From Methylotuvimicrobium buryatense 5G (GTDB lineage: Bacteria > Pseudomonadota > Gammaproteobacteria > Methylococcales > Methylomonadaceae): a DNA stretch of 53,090 nt. Where the stretch lies: NCBI RefSeq assembly GCF_000341735.1, contig NZ_KB455575.1:4931458-4984547 (forward strand), read 5' to 3'. Below are positions 7,898 to 16,244 of the stretch, piece by piece; position 1 is the stretch's first letter, and every line of letters starts with the position of its first letter. The position numbers and the translations under genes were made by a program. Under the pieces are notes generated by a model. It did no database searches and was not told the DNA's origin. It was given only the letters and a program-made list of their open reading frames with translations.

Positions 7898-10189
7898 ATG
7901 CGCAATGACACAAGCGTATCGCGGTCTATGTTGTTTATAGTCGAGCGTCCTTGGATAACGGTAGGGCTTTGTTTTGTTATCGTGCTTATTTCGGCGCTAG
8001 GGATGCCTCGGTTGACGTTCGATAACGATTACCGGTCTTTATTCGGCGAAGACAATCCTCAATTGCTGGCGTTCGATAAAATTCAGTCGACTTATAACAA
8101 AAGCGACAATGTCTTGTTTGTAATCGCGCCGTCCGGTAAGGATGTCTTTACTCCGGAGGTGTTGTCGGCAATTGCGCTATTAACCGAAAAAGCATGGCAA
8201 CTGCCATTTTCGAGTCGAGTCGATTCGATTACTAATTTTCAACACACGAGTGTCTCGGATGGCGAGTTGGTCGTTGCTGATTTAGTGCTGGATCCCAGTG
8301 CTATCAGTACTAGCGACTTAGGCGAAATTAAAAAGATCGCGCTCAATGAACCCTTATTAGTAAACCGTTTGGTGTCTCGACAGGGGCATGTCGCGGGTGT
8401 GAATGTGACTGTTCAGTTACCCGAATTAGACCCAATGGAGGTTACTGAGGTGGCGGCGGCGGCACGAGGCATGGCCGAGGAAATTAAGACTTTGTACCCG
8501 GAGCTTGAGATTCATTTGACCGGCATGGTAATGATGAATAATGCGTTTGTCGAGTCGACATTGGCTGATAGTCAAAAGATGACGCCGATTATGTACGGCA
8601 TGATTATATTGGTATTGCTACTTTCCTTGCGCTCCTTTAGCGCAACCTTCGGTTCGATTTTGCTTATCATCTTTTCCTTATTGGCGGTTATGGGTTTTTT
8701 CGGATGGTTGCGTTGGCCGATTACACCGGTATCGGTAACGGCACCTACCATTATCATGACAATGGCTGTGGCTGATTGTGTTCATCTCTTAGTGGCGATG
8801 CTTCAGAATATGAGGCAGGGGCAGGCTAAAAAAGAAGCACTGTTAAATAGTTTGAAAATCAATTTTAAGCCCATGTTGTTAACGAGCGTTACAACTGCGA
8901 TCGGGTTTTTAAGCATGAATTTTAGCGATGCGCCGCCTTTTAGGGATTTGGGTAATATTGTGGCATGCGGGGTACTCGTTGCCTTTTTGTTAACAATGAC
9001 TATCTTGCCCGCAATAATGATGATTTTGCCTGTGCGGGTAAAGCTCTGTGATGCATCAAAACAAAATTGGATGGATAAATTGGCACTATGGGTAATTAGA
9101 CGGCCCAAGTTTCTTTTGGTAGTCAACGGTGGATTGGTGCTGACATTGACGGCAATGGTGACGCTGAATGAGTTGAATGACGAGTTCGTCAAGTATTTCG
9201 ATGAAACGATCGAATTTAGGAGCGCTACCGATTTTCTTGATCAAGAAATGGGCGGGTTTTATACTATCGAGATTGCTTTATCGGTCAGTGAAGAAGGCGG
9301 CTTGAATGAACCCCTTGTTTTGGAAAAAGTTGAACAATTGAGTCAATGGTTGCAGCAACAGCCCGAAGTGTTGCATGTAAATAGTATTACAGATACCTTT
9401 AAGCGTTTGAATCAGAATATGCACGACGGTAGTCAGGATGAATATAAGTTGCCGGCTGCACGAGATTTGGCGGCACAATATTTGTTGATGTATGAAATGT
9501 CCTTGCCGTACGGTTTAGATTTAAATGATCAGGTTAACATCGATAAATCCGGAACTCGGATGATTGCAACATTGAAAAGCCTGAGCTCAAATGAAATGTT
9601 AGTCGTAGAATCGCGTTTGCATAATTGGTTAAAAACTAATATGCCTGATATAGATGCCGAAGTCGCTAGCCCGGTTTTAATGTTTTCTCATATTGGCAAG
9701 CGGAATATTGTCAGCATGATGGGCGGGACGGTGTTGGCATTGGTGTTGATTTCCTTCATTTTGGTTGGCGCTTTTCGGTCGTTTAAATTAGGTTTGTTGA
9801 GCTTAGTGCCAAACTTAGCGCCTGCCGGTGTTGCATTTGGCGTTTGGGCTTTGATAGATGGGAATGTTGGGCTCGGTTTGTCGATTGTGACCGGAATGAC
9901 GTTGGGAATTGTCGTCGATGATACTGTGCATTTCATCAGTAAATATCGTCATGCTAGGGTTGAGCGAGAGGCCTCCTGTGATGATGCGGTGCGTTATGCT
10001 TTTTCAACGGTAGGCAGTGCTATGTGGGTCACTTCGGTGGTTTTAATTAGTGGGTTCGCTGTCTTGAGTTTTTCACATTTTACAGTGAATTCGGATATGG
10101 GTTTATTAACGGCAATTACAATAGGAATTGCTTTGTACATGGATTTGTTATTCCTCCCGCCCATTTTAATGTGTCTGGATAGGAAGTAA
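7898..10189 (+). CDS. RND/MMPL-family exporter
   Basis: 763 residues. ATG 7898 is preferred because AGGAGAA stands 7 bases upstream. An upstream TTG at 7892 would leave only one base of spacing. The layout is that of the RND superfamily with two sterol-sensing-like halves: an N-terminal membrane helix (VGLCFVIVLISALGM), a large periplasmic loop, a helix bundle around residues 220-385, a second helix and loop, then a second bundle from about residue 605 to the end. DCVHLLVAMLQ in the first half and DDTVHFISKYRHAR in the second are the matching acidic-helix segments. Relatives export lipids or hydrophobic compounds using the proton gradient. No periplasmic adaptor or outer membrane channel gene is adjacent. 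Placement between ThiF-like and MaoC-like genes suggests export of their product. Confidence 0.85.
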   Translation: MRNDTSVSRSMLFIVERPWITVGLCFVIVLISALGMPRLTFDNDYRSLFGEDNPQLLAFDKIQSTYNKSDNVLFVIAPSGKDVFTPEVLSAIALLTEKAWQLPFSSRVDSITNFQHTSVSDGELVVADLVLDPSAISTSDLGEIKKIALNEPLLVNRLVSRQGHVAGVNVTVQLPELDPMEVTEVAAAARGMAEEIKTLYPELEIHLTGMVMMNNAFVESTLADSQKMTPIMYGMIILVLLLSLRSFSATFGSILLIIFSLLAVMGFFGWLRWPITPVSVTAPTIIMTMAVADCVHLLVAMLQNMRQGQAKKEALLNSLKINFKPMLLTSVTTAIGFLSMNFSDAPPFRDLGNIVACGVLVAFLLTMTILPAIMMILPVRVKLCDASKQNWMDKLALWVIRRPKFLLVVNGGLVLTLTAMVTLNELNDEFVKYFDETIEFRSATDFLDQEMGGFYTIEIALSVSEEGGLNEPLVLEKVEQLSQWLQQQPEVLHVNSITDTFKRLNQNMHDGSQDEYKLPAARDLAAQYLLMYEMSLPYGLDLNDQVNIDKSGTRMIATLKSLSSNEMLVVESRLHNWLKTNMPDIDAEVASPVLMFSHIGKRNIVSMMGGTVLALVLISFILVGAFRSFKLGLLSLVPNLAPAGVAFGVWALIDGNVGLGLSIVTGMTLGIVVDDTVHFISKYRHARVEREASCDDAVRYAFSTVGSAMWVTSVVLISGFAVLSFSHFTVNSDMGLLTAITIGIALYMDLLFLPPILMCLDRK

Positions 10190-10263
10190 ATTGATCGTTA
10201 CTTGCGATTACGAGTTGTTCGTCTTACGCTGATTTATAGACAGATAAGGGAAAACTATTCTCA

Positions 10264-11199
10264 ATGTTACATACTGCCGCTAACCCCAGGGTCTTTCAAC
10301 AGATCCACATCGATGTCGTCCGTAATGCCACCGACGATTTTAATTTATTTCACGATGCGGAATATTGGCGGCGGATTCGGAATAATCCGTTTAAAGGGCC
10401 GATCGCTTTGGGGTTTCAATTGGAGTCGATGATCGAGCACGAGTTTGTGCGCTACCGGCAAGGTACTAACGAAAATGAATTGATTGACGAATACAATTTA
10501 CGTTTTAGTAATTATCAATTTTCCTTCGTTAATGCGGTTAAGCCCGGGCAGGCGGTTGATATTGATATCAAGAAGCCTCAATTCAATCCGAATGGTGACG
10601 TCATTCTCAGTCATCGCGTCAGCATGAAAGCCGACGGTCAATTGGCTTTGGTGGGCTATAAGAAAGAGTCTTCAGCACCGTTGTTTTTAAATAACGCGGA
10701 GCCTCTCCAATTCGATGACTTAAATCGTTATCGGGACCGTAGTTTTTTGACGCCCAGCGGTTTTTTTCTGAAGCGTAAGTTTATGAACGTCAGTAATGCG
10801 AAAAATTTTCTGTGCGGTTCTTTGGCGGATCAGCGTCTTTATTTCGATGACTTAACGGATACTGCAATTTTTCCTGAGATTTTTCCATGTAGTTTGATTT
10901 CATGCGCGCTGTTGGAGAAGGCAAAAATGGAATCATTGGATTTTGAGAACGAGCCGATGGTTTATACCACGCATAAAATCAGTATCGACCGTAAGGTATT
11001 GTCGGCTATTTCGAGTAATGATGTACTCAATATTTTGGTTAGGCGAGTTGATGACTTCGATAAAACAGCTCAACCCGCTGATGCAGAGTCAATTCAGACT
11101 TACGAATGTTATGGTGTGGTCGAGGACGGGCTTATCTTATTTAGAGGATTGATCGGACTGACATCGCTGGATAGTATCTTGAAAAGTATCGGTGTGTGA
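10264..11199 (+). CDS. MaoC-like (double hotdog) protein
   Basis: 311 residues. Near the N-terminus, D25-x-N27-x-x-H30 in ATDDFNLFHDAEYW, then NPFKGPIALGFQLESM, closely resembles the hydratase-2/MaoC hotdog motif (D-x-N-x-x-H and the following G-rich helix). The length suggests two hotdog units; the second half shows no catalytic motif I recognise. Related folds act on acyl-CoA or acyl-ACP as enoyl hydratases, dehydratases or thioesterases. The start has no strong ribosome site (AAGGGAA is 13-14 bases upstream), so the N-terminus is provisional. It follows the RND gene by 74 bases and probably belongs to the same unit. A role in shaping the acyl chain for the adjacent acyltransferase products is inference. 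Confidence 0.7.
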   Translation: MLHTAANPRVFQQIHIDVVRNATDDFNLFHDAEYWRRIRNNPFKGPIALGFQLESMIEHEFVRYRQGTNENELIDEYNLRFSNYQFSFVNAVKPGQAVDIDIKKPQFNPNGDVILSHRVSMKADGQLALVGYKKESSAPLFLNNAEPLQFDDLNRYRDRSFLTPSGFFLKRKFMNVSNAKNFLCGSLADQRLYFDDLTDTAIFPEIFPCSLISCALLEKAKMESLDFENEPMVYTTHKISIDRKVLSAISSNDVLNILVRRVDDFDKTAQPADAESIQTYECYGVVEDGLILFRGLIGLTSLDSILKSIGV

Positions 11200-11260
11200 A
11201 CCTTTTTAATGTTTAGGATTTATTATGGCGTGGCAGTGTTAGGCGCGTTGTTATTGAGTA

Positions 11261-11377
11261 AAAAATAAGTAATGCTGGCTTTAGGCTCTACTGTGCCTCA
11301 AAAAGCCTGCCATCCATGGCACTGGATTCCGCCAGTCCATGGCGGAATGACGAGTTTCTGCTGACTTTATGGCAGTG
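11261..11377. mobile_element. Degraded CACTGCC MITE, type 1 interior
   Basis: From AATAAGTAATGCTGG to CTTTATGGCAGTG this matches the type 1 interior (including CACTGGATTCCGCCAGTCC) and the right terminus. The left terminus is lost. It ends 5 bases before the stop of the minus-strand acyltransferase. Confidence 0.7.
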
Positions 11378-11381
11378 CGTG

Positions 11382-12116
11382 TTAAGCAGGAATGATGCTT
11401 GTTTTGATCCATTGATACAATTCTTTCAAGTCGGGGTGCATGTGCGTTAAAGCCGATTGAGTGGTGATAAAGTAAGGGGCTCTTGTTCCATGGTAGTCAA
11501 TATCTTGACCGGCTCGCTGAAACATGATGCCGGATCTGTTCATCAATCGCGGTAGGAACGGTTCCATCATCGCGAATACGCTGGTTCGTTCGGTCGTTTC
11601 GGTGAGTACGGTGGCCGCTAAAAAGCAGGCTACGGCAATCAGGGAAAAAGTTCTCTGTTCTTGTCGTGAAAAATCTAGCGAGCTTGGCTCGCCGAATCGG
11701 GTTGCATGCTCGCCCGGACGACGTCTGAATATGGCATCGACAGCGAGTCTTGATATTTCACAGACATGTTGCCGGTCGAGAGCTAATTGTTCGATAAAGC
11801 TTTCGTCTAGGCTATTCAGGCAATGTTTTTCAAAGGGTAATGGGTCTTTTTTGCGGCTGTCGAAAGTCGGGACCAGGCGTACGCAACCGGCAGGCAATCC
11901 GCTATCTTGATGAATGATTAGGCAGTGTTTCGAGCGTTCGTCGAATTCGTCATATTCGAGTTCTTCTGTGTTCGGTTTTTCGTAATGAAATTCTTGGCAG
12001 TAAACCCGGTAACGAATTCCGTATGCCATGTTTTTTTGTTCTTGAGTCTCCGCCAGCTCGACTGAAAAGTAGCGCTCGAAGTTGTCTACTATGGATTGTT
12101 TTGCGTTATTATCCAT
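11382..12116 (-). CDS. PEP-CTERM/exosortase-associated acyltransferase (N-acyl amino acid synthase-like)
   Basis: 244 residues. GGAG stands 8 bases before the ATG. The protein resembles the GNAT-fold family found in PEP-CTERM genomes and related to long-chain N-acyl amino acid synthases and autoinducer synthases. The signature is an early IRYRVYCQEFHYEKPN (about residues 29-44), an acidic D/E-rich segment (EELEYDEFDERSKHC), GCVRLVP, LPFEKHC and EISRLAV. Family members are known to join a fatty acyl group from acyl-ACP to an amino acid. It converges on the MaoC-like gene. A second family member lies at 13968, transcribed divergently. The acyl donor and amino acid cannot be read from sequence. 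Confidence in the family is high, in the product low. Confidence 0.88.
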   Translation of the reverse strand: MDNNAKQSIVDNFERYFSVELAETQEQKNMAYGIRYRVYCQEFHYEKPNTEELEYDEFDERSKHCLIIHQDSGLPAGCVRLVPTFDSRKKDPLPFEKHCLNSLDESFIEQLALDRQHVCEISRLAVDAIFRRRPGEHATRFGEPSSLDFSRQEQRTFSLIAVACFLAATVLTETTERTSVFAMMEPFLPRLMNRSGIMFQRAGQDIDYHGTRAPYFITTQSALTHMHPDLKELYQWIKTSIIPA

Positions 12117-12603
12117 TTACAGTCTCCGCTTAGATATGGGTGTTATTAAATAAAATTTCCTGAATAGTCATTGTGCTTCCTTAAGTCAGGGAAATCTTAT
12201 TATTTATGGTTATTTTGAAAAGCGCGTAAGTTTATGTTGGTTTGCGGGAGGAGTTAACAGTATTTTTCTTTCGTTTTCAATGCGAAGGTTGTTTCTAGCT
12301 GTTTGCTTGTAGTGCCGATTGATCGGTTTTTTTGTTTGATTATATACAAATATCGTTAAAGTCTAACGTTTACTTGCGTAGTGTAAAGGGTTTGGTAATT
12401 ATTTTATTTTTTTAAGGGGGGCTTAATCGGAGGCGGTTAACGTATCGCCTAAATTAGGCTATGTGTGGACTAGCGTTTGAAGAGGTCTCTGAAAATCTTG
12501 GAAACAGGGCGATGATAGCGAAGTGAAGATTTTGCTGACTGCCAAGTTTTTTGCTTGGGAATGCGGTACGAGGGTGACTCAGTGCCCGGCAATTATCGTT
12601 CCC
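12117..12603. other. Intergenic, AT-rich leader and repeat edge
   Basis: 12117-12420 is AT-rich unique sequence that probably carries the promoter of the minus-strand acyltransferase; I cannot assign a clear -35/-10 pair. 12485-12560 contains GAAAATCTTGGAAAC..GCGAAGTGAAGATTTT, inverted relative to the stretch near 4066-4110. From about 12590 a GTTCCCACGCTCTGCG palindromic repeat begins. Confidence 0.45.
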
Positions 12604-12747
12604 ACGCTCTGCGACACTGCCATTAAGTTAAGGGAAGCCCGTCATTCCGCCATGGATTGGCGGATCCAGTGCCATGGATGGCAAGCTTTTGAGGCACATT
12701 AGAGCCTGAATGCAAGCATTACTTATTTCTGTGATGGCTTAACTTAA

Positions 12748-12978
12748 CCTGATTAGCAAGTTTCTTCAGCTAAAGCCCAAAAACCAGCATATCCCTAGCA
12801 GGACGGGGTTTGTAATCCCGTCCTAAACGTTTTGACTTTGGCCGAAGTTAGCCGAAATGTTTAGGGCAAACCGAAACGTTGGGGACGGGTTAAATAACCC
12901 GTCCCGCAGAAGTGGCTACGACTGGCCACTGCTCGGACAGTTACCTGATTAGCAAGCTGAAGCATCTTGCTAATCAGG
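12748..12978. mobile_element. Nested element with CCTGATTAGCAAG ends
   Basis: 231 bp between CCTGATTAGCAAG (12748-12760) and CTTGCTAATCAGG (12966-12978), perfect inverted 13-mers. The flanks repeat TAACTTAA (12740-12747 and 12979-12986), an 8-bp target duplication within the host MITE end. A further internal CCTGATTAGCAAG at 12944-12956 makes a 35-bp hairpin with the right end. The interior holds a full compound palindromic repeat (12799-12905). Confidence 0.8.
12799..12905. repeat. Compound palindromic repeat (two GC-rich palindromes), copy in nested element
   Basis: Two palindromes of about 25 bp, AGGACGGGGTTTG/TAATCCCGTCCT (12799-12823) and GGGACGGGTTAAATAACCC to 12905. They are joined by a spacer with AAACGTTTT and CGAAACGTT in inverted relation. 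The same design occurs at 25749-25838 and 29728-29818, with single arms near 270-300, 1155-1185 and 4908. Confidence 0.75.
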
Positions 12979-13005
12979 TAACTTAATGGCTGTGACGCTC
13001 TGCGA

Positions 13006-13560
13006 GGGAGCGCCTGAGTACCGCTCCAGCGGAACGAGACGCTAGAGCGTCTCGGTCTTCATTCCCACGATGGAGCGCTCATCGTTATAGATAAATTGTA
13101 GGGTACGCTGCGCGTACCTCCATGCCGTTAAGCACCGAATTCCTGCCCAGATCAAACAATAAGGGCTTAGTTTTAGCATTGGTGGGGTTGCCATGGTGCG
13201 CATAGCGTACCTTACGGCGCTAGACTGCTGTGTCGTCCGGAAAGGCTATTGGTGTTTGAGTGTAGCGGCTTCGATAGTCGCGACGTAGGCGTCGCTCCCA
13301 CAGCGCTTGTAACCTTTTGTGGGAGCGATCCCCTGATCGCGATTTCGAAACCGGGAGCGTTAGGTGACAACAAACGGTATCGACGTCACATTAGCTAAGA
13401 TGGTATCTACGATTTGTGTATAACGACGAGCGCTGGGGCGTGGGAATGATAGAGGAGGTGAATAATTACGATCTGCGCGATTAGGCTGACTCTATCCATG
13501 GTTAATGCTTAATTTTAATAACTTTAGCGTGTCTCATTCGAAATAGTCTACGCTTTCATA
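13006..13560. repeat. Palindromic repeat cluster
   Basis: Contains CTCCAGCGG..AGACGCTAGAGCGTCTC hairpins (about 13020-13055) and GTAGGGTACGC..GCGTACC-ended sequence (about 13095-13215) that recurs inverted at about 35628-35748. It also has TCGCTCCCACAGCGC..TTGTGGGAGCGA (about 13287-13329), a family also at 15118-15160 and 29528-29572. No gene is seen. Confidence 0.6.
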
Positions 13561-13563
13561 TAC

Positions 13564-13725
13564 TATACCTTTCGCACTTCAAATTTCGGCGCCTGCTTAA
13601 GGAGGCGCCGGGGTGATCGGTAAAGGCTTTGCCAGCATGGATGCTGGCATAGAGCCTATATGGACGTATTCATGGCGTCCTTTGACGATCACCCCGGTGC
13701 CGAATTTTGATCCACGATGGGTATA
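13564..13725. repeat. TATACC-ended inverted-repeat element, copy 1
   Basis: 162 bp with imperfect 27-base inverted ends (TATACC..TCAAATTTCGGC against the complement of GCCGAATTTTGA..GGTATA) and inner CGGGGTGATCG/CGATCACCCCG arms. A longer relative is at 37729-37938, and a solo end lies near 46582. Confidence 0.7.
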
Positions 13726-13967
13726 AGTTGTAGATTTTGAAAGTTGTTAATAGTTCAATTTAGTTTTACTTTAGCAATTACTTTGCAGCTATTCAGTTTC
13801 CCGGCAATTATCGTTCCCATGCTGGGGCGTGGGAACGATAGGGGATGTGAATAGTTACATTACTTTTTTTCTTGCGTTTAGGCGTAAGATTTATTTCTTC
13901 ACACCAGTTTCAAGATGGTTTCAAAGATTTATATTTTTAAGCCCGGTATCGCAGTAAGGTGTATTTT
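13726..13967. other. Leader of the second acyltransferase
   Basis: Holds a TTCCCATGC/GCGTGGGAA palindromic repeat (about 13812-13842) and AT-rich DNA before the gene. AAGGT at 13956-13960 is the ribosome site that favours ATG 13968. Confidence 0.4.
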
Positions 13968-14687
13968 ATGATGTTCGATGATTATTTTGACGTTTATCTT
14001 GCCGATAACGATGAGTCGAAGCAGATCCATTACAATATCCGTTATCAAGTTTATTGTGAAGAGATGGGGTTTGAAAAAACATCAAATGGCGGCCAATTGG
14101 AAATGGATGATTGGGATAAGCATGCCGTTCATTTTATAGTGAAGAATAAATTAACCGGTCACTTTGTCGGTGCTATGCGATTGATTCTACCGGAGCTAGG
14201 TTACTTACCGCTGGAAAAGCATTGTAGACTTAGCAATGGAGTTATCAAATCGGATTTACATAGATCGGTGGAGGTATCACGACTGTGCGTAATTAAAGAA
14301 GTAAGGCGGCGTTCCAATGATGGCGGTCCGCCGACAGGATTGACTGAAAAACATAGCGTGCATGATGACGTTGATTACTTGTGTAATGAACGTCATTTGA
14401 ACCGGAGTATTATATGGGGCATGTTCCGTGCCGCATCTTTGTATTGCGCTGAAAATCGAATTCACAACTGGTATTTTTTGACGACAAAGATGTTATATCG
14501 CTTGATCACTAAAGAAAATTTTAGAATGGATCAAATCGGCGATTCATGTGAATTAAATGGTGAGCGTTTCCCTTATAGAATTCATATGGCTGAGATATTG
14601 CAGAATCCAATATGGAATCAAGGGTTTCAATTGCACTACAAATGCTACTCGGCAAAGTATAATGATGTTTTTAAGCAATGTGCTTGA
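13968..14687 (+). CDS. PEP-CTERM/exosortase-associated acyltransferase, second copy
   Basis: 239 residues from ATG 13968, chosen because AAGGT lies 7 bases upstream. It belongs to the same family as the minus-strand gene at 11382: FDVYLADNDESKQ, then IRYQVYCEEMGFEK, a D/E-rich stretch, GAMRLILP, LPLEKHC and VEVSRLCV appear in the same order. The two are clearly diverged, so they may accept different acyl donors or amino acids rather than being a recent duplication. Long-chain N-acyl amino acid synthase activity is known for relatives. Here it is inferred. The two genes are transcribed away from each other across 1.85 kb of repeat DNA. Confidence 0.87.
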   Translation: MMFDDYFDVYLADNDESKQIHYNIRYQVYCEEMGFEKTSNGGQLEMDDWDKHAVHFIVKNKLTGHFVGAMRLILPELGYLPLEKHCRLSNGVIKSDLHRSVEVSRLCVIKEVRRRSNDGGPPTGLTEKHSVHDDVDYLCNERHLNRSIIWGMFRAASLYCAENRIHNWYFLTTKMLYRLITKENFRMDQIGDSCELNGERFPYRIHMAEILQNPIWNQGFQLHYKCYSAKYNDVFKQCA

Positions 14688-15461
14688 GCCGGGTAGGTTA
14701 CGCTGCGTGTACCTAATGTAGACACCTACAGAATCTCAACGTAATTCTAAACGCTTCGGCCGTGGACAAAAGGAAATCGAAACGTTTGGGGCGGATTGAA
14801 GCACCTGCTACATGTGGAAGATAGAGTTTCGCGCTGCAAAGCGAGAAAGAAGCATATCTATTCTCCTCTTTGCGTGAAGTGTACATTTTTAACTGATTTG
14901 GCAAGCCTCGTGAAGCTAGTGTTTCGGTCGAAGAATGTCGAGTTACGCTACGCTAATCCGACCTGCCGCCTCCTGAAACAAGCAGCGTTCGCTGTTACCC
15001 AAGCGCCGACTCTCATTGTTATGCATAAGTCATAAATTATCCTTTTGCAATCTTAGCCAATGAGGCCTCGATTCCATTGATTGTCACTTAACACTCTCGG
15101 CTTCGAAATCGCAATCAGGGGATCGCTCCCACAGGGCATCCGACTCCTTGTGGGGGCGACGCCTTCGTCGCGATTAAAACCTTGGGGGTTCGAATTCGCT
15201 GTTTCCCAAGCTCCAGCTTGGGAAACCGATGCGCGAAGCTCTAGCTTCGCGGTGCAACTGCGTCAGTTTCAACTGACTTGTCTAGTCTCGGGAAGCAGAG
15301 CTTCCGGCGCCTGCGTTCCCAAGCTGGAGCTTGGGAACGAGCAAATGTAGACAATGAAGAAAAATCCTATAAAATCAACAGTCTAATTCTTCATGCTCTT
15401 CATGGTTATTTTATAATATTGAATACTTTCACAGTCTCAATAGCTTGGGAAAGAGTAAAAT
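14688..15461. repeat. Repeat-rich gene-free region
   Basis: Includes degraded compound-palindrome spacer motifs (about 14746-14800) and an ATCGCTCCCACAGGGC..TTGTGGGGGCGAC hairpin (about 15118-15160). CCCAAGCTCCAGCTTGGG, GCGAAGCTCTAGCTTCGC and TTCCCAAGCTGGAGCTTGGGAA palindromes lie at 15204-15340. The right 90 bases of the GRCTGTGAAAGTATT element follow at 15346-15437. The long frames here are by-products of the repeats. Confidence 0.6.
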
Positions 15462-15701
15462 CTATAAAATCTTCACCAATGTTGCAACAACGGCAACTGC
15501 GGCCATCATCATGCCGCCCAATTTGATAATGAGTCGGTATTCCATTTCGCGTAAACGCATATCCAGGTGTTCTTTAGTAACTAAGGTGTCCTCAATAATA
15601 CGGCGATGTTCCGCAGCAAATACCTCTGCTTGCTCTTCAGAAAAACCTACGGATTTCAGCCGCTTAATGAATTCGTGAGTGTCAAATGTGATCGTTGGCA
15701 T
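15462..15701 (-). CDS. Small coiled-coil/membrane protein, DUF1640-like
   Basis: 79 residues. The start (MPTITFDTHEFIKRLKSVGF, then SEEQAEVFAAEH) is characteristic of the DUF1640/CCDC90-like small proteins of proteobacteria. A charged, probably coiled-coil middle (about residues 25-55: TKEHLDMRLREMEYRL) leads into one C-terminal hydrophobic helix (GGMMMAAVAVVATLVKIL) that should anchor it in the membrane. AGGAA stands about 9 bases before the ATG. It is alone, with repeat DNA on both sides. Its function is not known. Relatives often sit beside mobile or toxin-like loci, but no partner is visible here. Confidence 0.7.
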   Translation of the reverse strand: MPTITFDTHEFIKRLKSVGFSEEQAEVFAAEHRRIIEDTLVTKEHLDMRLREMEYRLIIKLGGMMMAAVAVVATLVKIL

Positions 15702-16011
15702 GATTACTATTTCCTATTTTCATGATAGGGGTTCAAATATGAGAATTTTAATCTGTTTCCTCAGCTTAAATTTGGAAAACAGGTCAGGTAGACTTTAGCT
15801 TTAATGGTAAATTATCATAATTTATCGCTGTTCCCCAAGCTCCCGCTCTCATCGATATGCACAAGTCCCATCATGCCCGCCGGGAAGGGGGTATTCAGTG
15901 CCAGGGATGGCACGGCCAATACCGTGCATCCCTGTAGCCAGGATTCCGGCACTCCATGCCGGAATGACGTGGTTCACATAAAGATGTGTATAACGATGGG
16001 AGCGGGAGCTT
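15702..16011. other. Intergenic region with a GTCATTCCGGC-type repeat
   Basis: 15870-15970 carries GCCGGGAAGGGGGTATTCAGTG..CCGGCACTCCATGCCGGAATGAC, related to 25684-25730. No gene is seen. Confidence 0.4.
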
Positions 16012-16145
16012 CACTGCCATTAAGTTAAGGATTTTTCCGTTCGCCCTGAGCCTGTCGAAGGGTGAATGGAAAAATCCTGGGTCGATAAGTTAAGCCGTCC
16101 ATGGTTCGACAGGCTCACCACGAACGGCTTAACTTAATGGCAGTG
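16012..16145. mobile_element. CACTGCC MITE, interior type 2, copy 2
   Basis: 134 bp, the same length as 1817-1950 and nearly identical to it. An exact 11-bp target duplication AGCGGGAGCTT flanks it (16001-16011 and 16146-16156). The insertion split an AGCTTGGGAACG-type repeat. Near identity over 14 kb and an intact duplication point to recent movement. Confidence 0.9.
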
Positions 16146-16244
16146 AGCGGGAGCTTGGGAACGAGCGAAAATAGAAAATCCCCCTTTGTCAAAGGGGGAG
16201 GTCATATCTTTAGCCCTGCGCGGGCTCCGAAAATATACTACGAA

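Larger units (their letters stand above)
12615..12994. mobile_element. CACTGCC MITE, type 1, interrupted by a second element
   Basis: The left end CACTGCCATTAAGTTAAG starts at 12615 and the right end, slightly altered to TTAATGGCTGTG, closes at 12994. An exact 11-bp target duplication, ACGCTCTGCGA, flanks it (12604-12614 and 12995-13005), inside a GTTCCCACGC-type repeat. The copy is 380 bp instead of about 140 because another element (12748-12978) has inserted near its right end. Confidence 0.88.

Noticed and set aside
12748-12978. Autonomous insertion sequence
   Set aside because: It has good inverted ends but no room for a transposase, and the interior is another repeat.
15081-15350. 89-residue plus-strand frame and the overlapping frame at 15278-15526
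   Set aside because: Both consist of palindromic repeats (AGCTCCAGCTTGGG, GCGAAGCTCTAGC) and antisense to the DUF1640-like gene.
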